64,000 bases of DNA from Basidiobolus meristosporus CBS 931.73 (lineage: Eukaryota > Basidiobolomycota > Basidiobolomycetes > Basidiobolales > Basidiobolaceae): contig MCFE01000149.1 in assembly GCA_002104905.1 (NCBI GenBank), positions 62,001 to 126,000 of the forward strand, given 5' to 3'. The position numbers were made by a program, and so were the translations under genes. How positions within the stretch are numbered: the first letter of the stretch is position 1; each line of letters begins with the position of its first letter. A model generated the notes under the pieces. The model was not told where the DNA came from, did no database searches, and worked only from the letters and a program-made list of their open reading frames with translations. Below, piece by piece: positions 33,863 through 45,505 of this stretch.

Positions 33863-36408
33863 GATTGAGAACCCAAATTGATTTATCTAACTAAAGGATG
33901 ACTTCTGCCTGGAAACAGAACAACTCAAACATTTTCCTGGTAGTAGAGAGGTTTGATGCAAAGAACTGCAAACTTTGGAGAATCCAGGTAAAGATTCACC
34001 TTGAGTAAAGAAAGCTTAAGAATCAGTAACAAGAAAAGATGTTGACCCTAAAGAAACAGCAGAAAAGGTGGAGAAGTTTCAAGAGAAGGACAGGAAGGCC
34101 TTTAATGCTATATGGATTAATGTGCTAGCTTCCTTCCTTGGACAAATCTATGCTTCAAATAGTACCAAAGTGACATGGATGTCCTTAGCACAGATTTTTT
34201 ACAACAAAGTGAATATCAATCAAGCTTTATATAAAACTAAAGTTCCTCAACATGAGGAAGAAGCCAGATGATGACATACTACAACTCATTACCAGAATGG
34301 AGACACTTGCAGAAGTACTTTATAGTATTAATGCTGGTGTAGATGATGATGAAAAGATACTCTGCTTTGCAGCTTACAAGACAAATATGAGCAACTCATA
34401 CTTTCTCCTGAAAGCAGATAAGACAATCTGACTTGAGACTATGTCAAAGGAGGCCCTCTCCATGATGAACTCTGATGTAGTGATCAAGCAGGGAAAACTG
34501 AAGATAATGCTATCTTCAGCTCAGAAAGGTGCACAAAAATGAGGGGAAAGCAACAAAACCAAAAAACCTGCTTGCTGTAACTATTATAAGACGCCAGGGC
34601 ACTGGGCAAGAGTATGCAAGAAGAAACAGGCAGACAAAAAGTGGAAACTAGAGCAGGCAAACCATATAACTACTGCAGAACAATTATATGTAACTGTATA
34701 AGAGAGTGCAGTTAATCAAAGTAAAGAAATATACAGTGACTCTGGCGCATCACAGCATATTTTCAGTACAATGGAGTGGCTCAGCAACTTGAAGGCTATT
34801 CCTGTAAGAAAGGTTTATCTGGGAGACTACTTTACACTAAAAGCTATTGCCAGTGGGTGTATGCCACAAAACATGAGTGATATCTCTGGGGCAACAAGAG
34901 CAAGACTGACTGACATGCTCTATGTGCCTGGAATAGCTGAAAGCCTACTCTCAGTTAGTAAGGAAATTACTCAAGGACTCAAACTTGTTTTTACTAAGTT
35001 AAGCTATTAATATTAAGTGAAGATACACAAAAATATGCTTTAGTAATCAGAGATCACAATATATACAAGTGTCAATGCAAGATAATTGTACCTGAGTATG
35101 TCAACTATGCTGAAGCTGATGAAACTGACTGGGAGAAATGGCATAGGAGGCTAGGACATAAAATCAGCTTGTTTCAGGCCTAAATTACTTAATTACAAAC
35201 ATATGGAATGTCTGTAAGGGATGTTCCCACGGTGAGCAAGCTAGGCAATGTTTCAGTAGCTCAGGAGGAATTAACACTACCAAAATATTGGCTATTGTGC
35301 ACTCAGCTCTATGTAGCCCATGAGAACACTGTCCTTTGGAGCCAAGAGATAAACTACAACATTGATGGATGAGAAGACAAAATACATATGGGTGTACTTT
35401 CTCAAGACAAGGGATGAGGCTTTGGAGATATTCAAGAACTTCAAGAACATGGCAGAAACACTAACTGGGTACAAATTGAAGGTACTTCAAAGTGACAATG
35501 GAGAAGAATACTGCTCAAAGGAGTTGGCAATATCCTGCTCATTTGCTGGTATAACCCAACAGACCATTATTTCACATATTCTACAGCAAAATGGAGCAGC
35601 AGAACCTGCAAATAGAACAATAGTAGCAATGCAAAGATATATGCTACATGATAAGGGAATGGACTACAGGTTTTGGACTGAATCTGTTGCTACCATTGTA
35701 TGGATAAGGAATAGATGACCAACAGCAGTGTTGTGTGACTCCACACCCTTTGAGACATATACAGGCAAAAAACAGAACTCCTCCACCTCAGGACCTTTGC
35801 AGTGGTGTCTTTTTTGACATTGCTGACAAAAAATGCTCAAAGCTGGAACCTAAGAGTAGAAAAGGGACCTTTATTGGGTATTGCAATGATACTAAAGGGT
35901 ATTGAGTGTACAATGGCAAAATTCAGAAGCTGATTGATAGTAGAGATGTTGCATCTGGGGAGATTTCTGATGAGAGAACAACTGATATCATTTTGCCAGC
36001 TGCCTGACAATGTAATTTACACCAATGAAGAAGATATATCCCTAATTTGGCCAGATACAGAAGATGATTCTACCAGTTCTAAATCAGAGCATGTTATCCC
36101 AGTTAGGAGATCTACTAGAATAAGAAATGCCCCTGGTTCCTGGTGACATACAAGTGATGATAATGAAGAAGCTTATTTTGCTTTATGAGCCAAACCTCAG
36201 AATTTGGAACAGGCAATGCAAAGTTCAGATGCTACTATGTGGCAACAAGCCATGCAGGGGGAGCACCAATCACTGATCAAGGTAAAAATGTGGGAACTAG
36301 TAGATCTACCCAATGGAAGAAAGCCAGCAAGATATAAATGGGTCTACAAGATCAAGATAACCTCAAATGGCACTGCTGATAAGTACAAGGCTAGATTGGT
36401 GGTCAAAG
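33863..36408 (+). pseudogene. Copia family 1 gag-pol, decayed (copy 4, plus strand)
   Basis: Starts with MTSAWKQNN near 33899 and follows the intact copia through Gag, CCHC, protease (DSGASQHIFS near 34738), integrase (LQSDNGEEYCSKE near 35490) and into the RT start (WVYKIKITSNGTADKYKARL). It has many stops and ends abruptly at about 36408. Confidence 0.88.
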
Positions 36409-36522
36409 ACTGCATCCATCAGACACCTCACACATCTTGTGTTGTGTAGCTTCTCCCAGGAGTGCCTCTACACAACCACAGTGCTCATGGCTCAATGTGG
36501 CACTTTCTAATCCAACAAGTTC
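36409..36522. mobile_element. MITE right-end remnant
   Basis: GTGCTCATGGCTCAATGTGG... followed by CCAACAAGTT resembles the MITE right terminus (GGCACTCATGGCTCAATGTG...GGAACAAGTC) with substitutions. Confidence 0.55.
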
Positions 36523-36630
36523 ATTATGCATGATGCATTTTCAATTGACACAAATCAGATCTTGTCAATTGCAAATTTTCTTGTCGATCATAGACTTGGG
36601 GTAAATTCTAAATAAAGTCCCCAAGTCATT
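36523..36630 (+). mobile_element. Harbinger-2, left fragment
   Basis: The reverse complement matches the spacer upstream of the Harbinger-1 transposase (about 30,420-30,530). The spacer resumes exactly after MITE-2. Confidence 0.65.
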
Positions 36631-37364
36631 AGACTTGTTCCATTGGATAGTGCCACATTGAGCCATGAGTGCCAAATCATGCCATAGTGTGCCAGAGAGG
36701 TCAAGTGGGCCTATATGTGGCCACAGAGTGTGAAATATAGCTCTGCATCTTCATGTAAAGCAGCCCCTGTGTTTCACCCATTGCGCAGGAGAAAATCCAT
36801 TTTTTGACCTTTTTTTGTGGATCAATGTAGCTCAGGATGTGTAAGAGCACAGGAGAGCTGAAGATATGCATCTGGTACTCAATACCCATGGCACTCTGAA
36901 TCTAGCTCCTGTAGCTTGTATCATGTCACAAAAATGAATGGCACTATCTTGGTCCACTGGTACTATCTGGCACTATAAGTGCTTTGTATAGATCTTACTT
37001 TAGGGCTAATATTTAAATATAGTGCCAGATAGTACCAGTGGACCAAGATAGTGCCATTCATTTTTGTGACATGATACAAGCAACAGGAGCTAGATTCAGA
37101 GTGCCATGGGTATTGAGTACCAGATGCATATCTTAAATCTGCTTGTGCTCTAAAACATCCTGCACAACATTGATCCAAAAAAAAAGGTCAAAAAATGGAT
37201 TTTCTTCAACACAATGGGTGAAATACAGGGGCTGCTTTGCATGAAGATGCGGAGCTATGTTTCACACTCTGTGGGCAGGTAGAGGCTCACTTGGCCTCTC
37301 TGGCACACTATGGCATCATTTGGCACTCATGGCTCAATGTGGCACTATCCAATGGAACAAGTCT
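36631..37364. mobile_element. Foldback MITE-2 (734 bp)
   Basis: Same structure as MITE-1: long inverted arms, short loop, ends AGACTTGTTC/GAACAAGTCT and target duplication ATT (36628-36630, 37365-37367). Its first 28 bases equal those of Harbinger-1. It is inserted inside Harbinger-2, whose sequence joins cleanly on either side. Confidence 0.94.
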
Positions 37365-38567
37365 ATTGTTTGAGGATGATTTTTGCAATATATTGATGGG
37401 ATACAAGGCATTGATGGAGATTTAATCAAGTGCATAGAAAATCAGATAAATAAAGCCAATTGTGCCAAGTTGATTCATATCACCTCTACCCAATCTTGTA
37501 TCAATTTAAATATGGCTTACTCATCTGAATGGTCTTTTCTTATTAATCCCATTACTACCACCAGATACACTTTTGACACATCAGAGGAGATCTATACTAA
37601 GTACTGTGGACCAACTACCTCAATCTACTCAGGGAGATTCATGGCTAAGCTTCTCTGCTATTATATGGGCTATTGCCTAACAAAGTTTCATCCTACCATC
37701 CTTGACAAAAAAAATCCTAGAAGCTTTCATTCTCAACTAACAGCAATGAAGAACCACCTTGCAGAGGGTATGAATGACTTAGAGCAAACTTAAAATACTA
37801 GGTTCAGAGGCTCCAATAGACTTCCATATCCCAGCATGTTCAGCAATAGGTTCCATATCAGGAGTATATGGATACCTTCCCAGTCAGGATTTACATACCC
37901 TCTAGAGGGCAGAGAAATGTTTATTCTAGCAAATACATGGTTCACTGTGTGAAGTTTCAAGCACCGTCTGACATTGAGTGTGATATCATCTGGTTTAGTA
38001 ATCAATTTGCTGGAGGTAGGTATGACAAAGCACTCTGGGTAGAAAATCATACCATATTCAGTAGAGGGGAGAAATGTATGGCAGACATAGCTTATATAAG
38101 AGAGGATTGTCAGAGATTAGAAAATATTTCTGCTCATAGGAAGCCAAGGAATGGAGTGCCTAGCAGGAAGCAGAAGCTCTACAATGAGATATTTAATTAT
38201 TTCAGAGTGAGAGTAGAGCATATATTTGGAAATGTAAAGAGACTCAGCATAGTGGCAGGTAAATACAGTGGAAAGTCATTCAAACAAGAAAAAGCACAAT
38301 AGATAAAATAGTAAAGATACTTATTAATTCACAGTAAATCCAAGCAAGAAGACATCCACTGAGAGAAATGTGTCTGGAGGATTATGAAGAGTAAATAAAG
38401 CAAGAAAAGAGCCTTTCTGAGCAGCATCATCATGATTGAGTAAAAATGCCAGTTACTGTATCCTACCACTGTAAATATGGTAGATATTAGAGTGCCATAT
38501 GGTGCCATAAGGCATCATATTGATCTGGCGCTAAATACAGGCTGGCACTATCTAATAGAACTTGTCC
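37365..38567 (+). mobile_element. Harbinger-2, transposase-bearing part
   Basis: Opposite orientation to Harbinger-1. It ends with a degenerate terminus (GGCACTATCTAATAGAACTT...) at about 38567, next to sequence matching the subterminal region of Harbinger-1 near 29210-29290. Confidence 0.82.
37513..38403 (+). pseudogene. Harbinger-2 transposase, broken
   Basis: Homologous to 29385-30269. The N-terminal half (MAYSSEWSFLINPITTT) reads to a stop at 37791-37793, and the DDE half reads in another frame from 37868 (MDTFPVRIYIPSRG, GGRYDKALW, RVRVEHIFGNVKRL). At least one stop and one frameshift lie between them, and a further change precedes the C-terminus. Confidence 0.88.
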
Positions 38568-38570
38568 ATA

Positions 38571-39660
38571 GCTTGAATAAAGCACCTATGGCCCCCTGCA
38601 TATTTATCTCTACAAACATGCACACCTGCTGCAATTGACATACTTCTATCACCTCAACTTGACAGGTTTTTATTGTAATACTGGCAAAGTTGGCATGTAC
38701 CTTGTATTGCTGGTAACATATACATCCCAACACATATGCTTGGTTACCACCACTTTTGCCATGAATACCTCCTGAAAATCCGCAAAGAACTTTTTGGTCT
38801 TTAGCCAATATATTCCTCCTCCCAGCTGGATTTGAGTTCCCCTTACAGGTGTGCTCTGGCTCTTGTTTGTATAAATACATATTGAATGGTGTAGAAATTG
38901 GCCTGTGATTAAGTGAAACCCAGTATACTTTGGTAGAGCTTTCCTAAAGAAAATTAGTTGCTTATTACACCCAGCCCAACTTTGCATTACTTAACTGATT
39001 ACCCTCATATTGGGGCTGCTTATCTTCTTAATCCCATAGGAATAGGTGACTCCATGAATACATTGGTCCTGAGTATTTTCTAACTCTTCCTGGCAGTCCT
39101 CTATGCACCAACTCATTCATGAAGGACTTGAAGGTGATATTCTTGATGAAGTTGGGATATGGTATTACCTGCAACTAGATTTGTCTTCCTATCTCCCCAC
39201 ACATTTGCTCCATAGGAAACTCCTAAAGGTGAAGCAAGGCCCAATACTCTCCACACACCAAGTACAATGGAGTAGAGTATGATACAATAGTGACAGAGAT
39301 CTATGTGCTCAGCTTTATGTCTGTAGTATAGCCGCTCAAATCCTGTGACAAACTCCTTGCACAAAAGCTGTAAATATACCAAGTTGGCATTGGTGATCCA
39401 GTTCTAGATAAGTATTCCTACAGTGTCCACATATGACTCCAAATGCTTCCAATGTACTCTCAATAGGCATGGCTTCAGAATGCCACTTGAATAAACACAT
39501 ATCCAGCTCATCCAGTCCATGTACTTTTATTGCTACATGTGCATATGAATGTTGATTGGAGCCTGTGAGAAGTGGTATAATAGTGGTCTCCTGATGGGAT
39601 CTTGACAGTTGATCCAGATTGGATCCACCTGCAGGACCAAATTACTTTCCATAGTGTGTT
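38571..39660 (-). pseudogene. Plavaka/CACTA-like transposase remnant
   Basis: Minus-strand broken frames. The segment around 39130-39230 reads EFPMEQMCGEIGR, then PYPNFIKNI and NELVHRG. This resembles the PMERxCG...PYxN motif that follows the catalytic core in fungal Plavaka-type (CMC superfamily) transposons. Further left are a possible C-terminal domain (EVIEVCQLQQVCMFVEI near 38590-38660) and earlier short pieces. Family assignment is by motif memory and is moderate. Confidence 0.45.
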
Positions 39661-39935
39661 TGAAAAAGAGGCAATAGCCAATTACAATGCACACAAATGT
39701 TGGAGGTGATAGAGTGTCTGGGATCAGAAAGTGAGAAAAATTGACAGAGAACCAATGAAAAGCCACTTTTTTATTGTGGTGATGAAAAATTTTGACTAAG
39801 TTGTTTACAAGAACTAGGGTGCAATTATTTTTTGATGGTTTTTGCATGGTGTCCTAACAGGATCAATACCTCTTTGTCATGGGACCTAATTTTGTGATGT
39901 CCTTGTGACAGGATCATCACAATTATTTTTCATAG
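39661..39935. repeat. ~275-bp repeat, second copy of 3970-4245
   Basis: AAAGAGGCAATAGCCAAT to TTTTTCATAGGG, alignable throughout with the earlier copy. It joins the Plavaka-like remnant on its left. Confidence 0.7.
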
Positions 39936-40172
39936 GGCTTCTACACCTTTAAATAGGGAATTCATATAAATAAACACCAGAGCACACATAGAAGGGAGAC
40001 CAGAATATAACATGGAGCAGAAATATACCGGCTTGGGACCTAAAAGTACTGTACAGATGTCTAAGAGGTGTTCAGGTTAAGAGTGGCAGCAACCAAGTAT
40101 ATGTATGTAGCATGTATATTTTGTATGTATAGATTTAAAAGTTGTAGAGGAATAGGGAGTTGAGCTTGTATT
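39936..40172. other. No gene; short gypsy LTR scrap at the right end
   Basis: About 40,125-40,172 (GTAGAGGAATAGGGAGTTGA) resembles the reverse complement of the gypsy family 1 LTR 3' region. The rest is unassigned. Confidence 0.45.
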
Positions 40173-40495
40173 AGACTTGTTCTTTTGGATTGTGCCACAT
40201 TCAGCCATGAGTGCCAAATGATGCCATACTATGCCAGGGAGGCCAAGTGATCCTATTCTTGGCCACAGAGTGTGAAACATAGCTCTGCATGCTCATGCAA
40301 TGCCGCCCCTGTGTTTCTCCTATTGTGTTGGAGAAAATCCATTTTTTGACCTTTTCTTTTAGGTCCATGTTGAGCAGGATGTGTAAGTGCACAAAAGGAT
40401 TGAAGATATGCATCTGGTACTCAATACCCATGGCACTCTGAATCTAGCTCCTGTGGCTTGTAACATGTCAGAAAAATGCATGCCACTATCTTGGC
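40173..40495. mobile_element. Half MITE (left arm only)
   Basis: Starts AGACTTGTTC after ATT and follows one arm of MITE-1/2 up to CACTATCTTGG, where a transposase fragment begins. The second arm is absent, so it was truncated by deletion or recombination. Confidence 0.85.
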
Positions 40496-40780
40496 TGACA
40501 AGTCAAGTTGCAGGTATTACCATATCCTAATATCATCAAGAAGATTACCTTTAAGTCTGTCATGGATGTAATGAGATGGCATATGGAGGACAGCCAGGAA
40601 GAGTTGGAAAATACTGAGGATAGATGTACACATGAAGATAGCTATGCCCATGGAATTAAGAAGCTAAGCAGTCCTAATGCATAGGTAATCAGTTAAGTAA
40701 TGCAAAGTTGGGTTGGATACAACAAGCAACCAATTTTTATTAGGACAACTTTACCAAGGAATCCCAGGTTTCTCTTGGCC
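40496..40780 (+). pseudogene. Second Plavaka-like fragment
   Basis: Matches the reverse complement of about 38930-39180 (PYPNIIKKITFKSVM-like start, then GGTAATCAGTTAAGTAATGC), so it is another copy of the same transposase region in the opposite orientation. Confidence 0.5.
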
Positions 40781-40844
40781 TTGAGCTGGCTTCTGTACTA
40801 TGCAATAGAGAATTCACACAAACAAGAGCTAGAGTGCACCTATA

Positions 40845-41056
40845 ACTCCAAAGAACACCAAGTCTAGCCTGCATAGCAAACCTACTCTGTTACCTTTATA
40901 GCCCAACTCAGCTATATACAAGACCAATATTAGACCAGAACCTCTCTGCTAATATTTCTGTCACTCTTGGCAATTGTAAAATTCTGTACTTAGTTGTCAC
41001 TTAGGTTCAATTCAATCATTCAAGAGTTTTGTTAAACCTTTCTCTTGGATACAACA
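40845..41056 (-). repeat. LTR-like repeat, copy 1 (see 63641)
   Basis: The reverse complement starts TGTTGTATCCAAGAGAAA and matches 63641 onward for about 210 bp. It ends TACAACA at 41056, directly against Harbinger-3 sequence. It looks like one end of an LTR of a further retrotransposon family. Confidence 0.6.
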
Positions 41057-41880
41057 GTGTGCACTAACAAGTATCTTAACTATCTTACCTATTCTGCTGC
41101 TTTCTCCTATATATGACTTTGCTCTGCTTTTACCTGCCAATATGTTGAATCTCTTTAGATATCCAAGTGTATGTTCCATCCTCATTGTGAAGTGATTAAC
41201 TATCTTATTGTTGAGCTTCTGCTTTCTATCAAGCACACCATTCCTTGGTTTCCTATAAGCTGTAATGCATCTCAACTCGGACAATCCTCTCCTATACCAG
41301 CCAAGTTTGCTGAGCATTTCTCCCCAGTACTGAATTCAGGATGATGCTCTACCCCAAGTGCTTTGTCATGCCTACTTCAGCAAATGGCCCACTAAACCAC
41401 ATGATGTTACCCCTAATGCCAGGCAGGGTGTGAAATGTAACACAGAGTGCCTTGTACTTGCAAAGTAAAAGTTCCTCTGCCTTCTAGAAGGTCTACTAAT
41501 CCTGACTGGGATGGTATCCTAAATTCTGCTGATATGGAACCTGTAGCTGAATACTCTGGGATATGTAAGTCTATTGGAGCTTCTGAGCCTTGTATTCCAA
41601 GCTTACTCTAAGTCATTCATGTGCTCTGCAAGGTGATTCTCCATTGCTACCAGCTGAGAATAAAAGTTTTGATGACTTTTGTTGTCATGGATGGTAGGGC
41701 AAAACCTTTTGGGGCAATAGTTCTTGTAATAGCAGAGAAGATTAACATGGGATCTCCTTGAGTAGATTGGGGTAGATGGTCCACAGCACCTGGTAAAGAT
41801 CTCCTTTGATATGTCAAAAGGATATTCAGTGATGGTGATGGGATGTATGATAAAAGACCATTCAGATGAGTAAGTGATAT
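41057..41880 (-). pseudogene. Harbinger-3 transposase, broken
   Basis: Homologous to 29385-30269 but with many stops and shifts. Still visible are ITAYRKPRNGVLDRKQKL and the catalytic-E segment MRMEHTLGYLKRF. Confidence 0.8.
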
Positions 41881-42127
41881 TAGGATTGGTAGGTGATTGG
41901 GTACATGTGAATCAAATCAATTTGGCACAATCAGCTTAATTGATCTGACTTTCCATGAATTATTATTGAATGTCCATCAATTGCCATGTATCTATCATTA
42001 TGTTGCAAAAATCATCTTCAAACAATGGCTTGGTGATTTAATCACAAGTCTATTATAAAATAGGAAATCTGCAAGTGACATGATCTGATCTGTGCCAATG
42101 CAATTGAAGATGCTTCCTGCATAATAT

Positions 42128-42992
42128 ATGGAAAATTCAATAATCTCATTAGATTTCATATATATTTCAAATAAGACCAGGTTGATGCCAGTATACTGCT
42201 GTATAGGTACTCAAATTTGTCACTATGGCCCCTATGCCAAATCTCAACTCATCTTTAGTACAACCCAGACAAAACCCATCCCTCAGCTCACATGCATGGT
42301 CTGGACTGGAAAAGTTGATGTTAGATCTGTTCAAGCTCTTGTCCAATGATTTTAGTATGGCCCAAGTGTCTATGATGAGCCTTCATACAGATATTTGGGC
42401 ACTACGTATTAGTCCAACAGAGCTGGGTACCTCAGAGAGTTAACCAAGAGGAAAGAATCAGAATAGAAAGCTGTGGCATGAGCTCTACATCAAGTTGCCA
42501 GCAGATTTATGTAAGACAATATTTAACAAGACAAGTATTGAAATCAAGAATGAGCTCAGAGTGAAGGGATTTGCTGAGGAAGCCACACCAGAACAATTCT
42601 GTGAGAACTTGTATAGTACATGCCATATGTGTCCATTTGTATCTCAATGTTGGGAAGCAAGGAGATCTTGAATGAGTTCTTGCCTCAAATGACTAATGTA
42701 TTATGTGATGTGTTAGTAGAGCTAAGTGGCTTCCAAGAGCACAGGACTCATCAAGGCAACACATCCATAGTGACAGACAGAAGGTAAGTGAATACCTTGA
42801 GGAATCAGAAAGTAAGCTTCAAGAGGAGGAATAAACACTGTAAGCAACTGTGTCTAGATTGTGCCAGCACACCATGCTGGGTTCCATACCATCCCTTGCA
42901 ATGCTGGCACACTGGTGCACATCAGTCCAGTCCATGCCAACATCCTTTACAAGAGTGCACTGCATTGTGTTAACCTGCATTAGGTCAACATG
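42128..42992 (+). pseudogene. Harbinger-3 companion gene region
   Basis: Collinear with 30532-31400 (MENSIISLDFIYISNKTRLM against MENSTITLVFIYISYKTRLM), with further stops. It is interrupted by the repeat at 42993 and resumes at about 43310-43500. Confidence 0.55.
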
Positions 42993-43309
42993 CCCTAAGA
43001 AAAAAAATTGAGAAAAGGCCAGCAAAAAACCATAATAGTATCAGCTGAATTCCAAGTTTCTCAAAATTGACAACTCTCTATATCTCTGTTTTTAGTGATG
43101 GGCAGTCAAGCAAAGTTCTCCAGGAGGAGACTAGGCAAACTAACATCCATACCAAGTCTGGTAATTAGCTGCCCATAACTTTGCTCAAAAGTTGCATTTG
43201 AAATTTTGAACCTGAAACACCAGCTGAATACCAGCAAAATACCATTAGAATACAAGCAGAATACCAGCTAAAAATCAGATGAATTTCAAGTTTGAAATTT
43301 TTCAAAGGG
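42993..43309. mobile_element. 317-bp small non-autonomous element
   Basis: CCCTAAGAAAA...TTTCAAAGGG with imperfect inverted ends and a CATG duplication (42989-42992, 43310-43313). It interrupts the Harbinger-3 companion region. A second copy lies at 44174-45203. No coding capacity. Confidence 0.65.
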
Positions 43310-43499
43310 CATGCATGCTTCAGAACAAAACTACCAGAACTTGCCACACTGCTCATTTGAACACAAGTCCATTGGAGCAGGCCAAGTTGCATCAACATGT
43401 AGCATTGCATCTGACTCAGCCAAGGGCCTTGCCAATGTGCCAAGTTATGCCAGTGCATACTAATACACCTGACCATCAGCAAGTTACTTCTGGTGAACC

Positions 43500-43648
43500 T
43501 ACCTTAACCTATTCTACATCTTTGTTATGCTAAGACCATGTAAAAGTATAAATACTACTTTTACATTCAATATATTATAAGTGAAAACCGCGTAATCTAC
43601 TTGTTCTCCCAATCACTTCTAATATCTTCAAGACTCTTACAGCAGCTT
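43500..43648 (+). repeat. Copia family 2 LTR fragment
   Basis: CCTTAACCTATTCTACATC... to GACTCTTACAGCA matches the last third of 44638-44987. Confidence 0.75.
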
Positions 43649-44067
43649 GTGTATTGGTCAATGAGCCAATTGGGAGCTAACAGCTTCAGAATACTTTTAG
43701 ACCAATCAACCACTGGCATAGGGCCCAATTGGAGCAATGGTTACCAAAATGGTGAGTATCAGTGTAGTGTATAGTGCAATATGCATTTATTTCTACTTAC
43801 ATTCAAGAAACATATCCCAATAGCAAATTTTACCTACCACAATAGTAGTCTCCAGTTGTGCACATCATGCAAATATTTCAAGTTGGTGCAATCATCTGTG
43901 CTAATCTCATCATGTCAGATTGTGTCATAGTGTGCAAGATTGTCCCACATGGTGCAATATTGTCCAAATACAATCTTGCCTACTGGTACCTACAATATTG
44001 TGCCCAATTGCTCTTAACAACTACTAAGAGTGCCATGCACCCTGGCACAGTACAATGGAACAAGTCT

Positions 44068-44173
44068 CATGTTGACAGTGTGCCCACAGAAGGTAATAAT
44101 GCAGACTCCTCAAGCTCTCAGTCAGGAAGGCAATTGAGAATCTGTGTGGAGCTGCAAGCTGACCATAATGCTC
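44068..44173. other. Short unassigned segment between Harbinger-3 and small repeat
   Basis: Ser/Gln-rich short frame only (DSSSSQSGRQLRI). It may be the upstream part of the coding remnant at 45204. Confidence 0.3.
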
Positions 44174-44423
44174 CCCTAAGAAAACAAATTGAGAAAAGGT
44201 CAGCAAACTACTATCATAGTATCAGCTGAATTCCAAGTTTCTCAAAATTGACAACTCTCACTATCTTTGTTCTGAGCTGATGGGCAGGCAAGCAAACAAG
44301 CTCTCCAGGAGGACACTAAGCAAACTGGCGTCCATCCCAAATTTGGTAATTAGCTGCCCATTACTTCCATCAAAAATTGCATTTGAAATTATGAACCCAA
44401 AGCACCAGCTGAACACCGCAAAA

Positions 44424-45128
44424 TGTTGTAAGAGTCTTGGAGATATTGGAAGTGATTTGGGAGGACAAGTAGATTATGTGGTTTTCACTTTATGAATTGT
44501 TGAATGTAAAAGTAGTATTTATACTTTTACATGGTCTTGGCATAGCAAACAGCTATAATAGGCTCAAGAAGGCCCCAAGAGCATGTGTGCAAAGTTTGGG
44601 GCTGTTTGAACAACTTTGAGAATTTTCATGTTCTGGGTGTTGTAAAAAATTTGTATTTCCACCTAAATATTCACCTAACTTAGTCACTTAGATCATCACC
44701 TTCAAATCCTAGAGAATACTGACCAAATTCCTTGTCGGGATTTACTTAGAATATTTTCACCAAAATGCCAGGTACCCAGAACATGAAAATTCTCAAAGTT
44801 GTCCAAACAGCCCCAAACTTTGCACACATGTTTTTGGGACCTTCCTTAACCTATTCTACGTGTTTGTAATGCCAAGACCAGGTAAAAGTATAAATACTAC
44901 TTTTACATTCAATAAACCATTAAGTGAAAACCACATAATCTACTTGTTCTCCAAATCACTTCCAATATCTCCAAGACTCTTACAACACTGGGTACCTGGT
45001 ATTTTGGTGAAAATAATCTGAGTGAATCCCAGCAAGGAATTTGGTCAGTATTCTCTAGGATTTGAAGGTAATGATCTAAGTGGCTAAGTTAGGTGAATAT
45101 TTAGGTGGAATTACAAATTTTTATAACA
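44424..45128 (-). repeat. Solo copia family 2 LTR (outer), interrupted
   Basis: LTR halves 44424-44637 and 44993-45128, with a perfect outer target duplication CAAAA (44419-44423 and 45129-45133). The interruption is another LTR of the same family. Confidence 0.9.
44638..44987 (+). repeat. Solo copia family 2 LTR (inner), reversed
   Basis: A 350-bp TGTTGTAAAAA...TCTTACAACA in the opposite orientation to its host LTR, with a perfect target duplication CTGGG (44633-44637 and 44988-44992). Confidence 0.93.
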
Positions 45129-45203
45129 CAAAATACCATTAGAATACCAGCAGAATAACAGCCAAAAATCAGATGAATTCTAAGTTTGAGATTTTTCATA
45201 GGG

Positions 45204-45505
45204 ATCAGGCATATGAGAATGTAGCAAACACATTACCTTTGGATGAAGACCAGCAGGTGACTGTTATAACATCACCACCACTCATATTAGCAAGTATGGT
45301 GTCAGCTCATACCAAAGCATTAATGAGGCAATTGGGTGCAGTGGCTGATAGGATAGATGCAATGGCCCAGAGAAATCAGGAAGTAGTCCAGAAACAGGAT
45401 GAGTGGATAATACATGTAGAGCAATCAATATCCCAGGTAGAGAAAGCAGTATCTTTGCTGCAAAGTAGGAACTCATCAACTCATACAGGAAGCCATGGAG
45501 AATAA
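45204..45505 (+). pseudogene. Coiled-coil transposon coding remnant
   Basis: Frame encoding a helical, Gln/Ala-rich segment (LMRQLGAVADRIDAMAQRNQ..., EQSISQVEKAVSLLQSRN). It looks like a Gag or accessory transposon protein and ends at a TAA. No family recognised. Confidence 0.35.

Larger units (their letters stand above)
41057..44067 (-). mobile_element. PIF/Harbinger element 3, decayed
   Basis: Same layout and orientation as Harbinger-1. The left terminus was lost to the LTR-like repeat. The right terminus GGAACAAGTCT ends at 44067. It contains a transposase remnant (41057-41880), a companion region (42128-43500), a small inserted repeat (42993-43309) and a copia family 2 LTR piece (43500-43648). 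Confidence 0.82.
44174..45203. mobile_element. Small element copy 2, split by an LTR
   Basis: CCCTAAGAAAAC... to 44423, then resuming at 45129 to ...TTTTTCATAGGG at 45203. Homologous to 42993-43309 over both halves. Confidence 0.65.
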
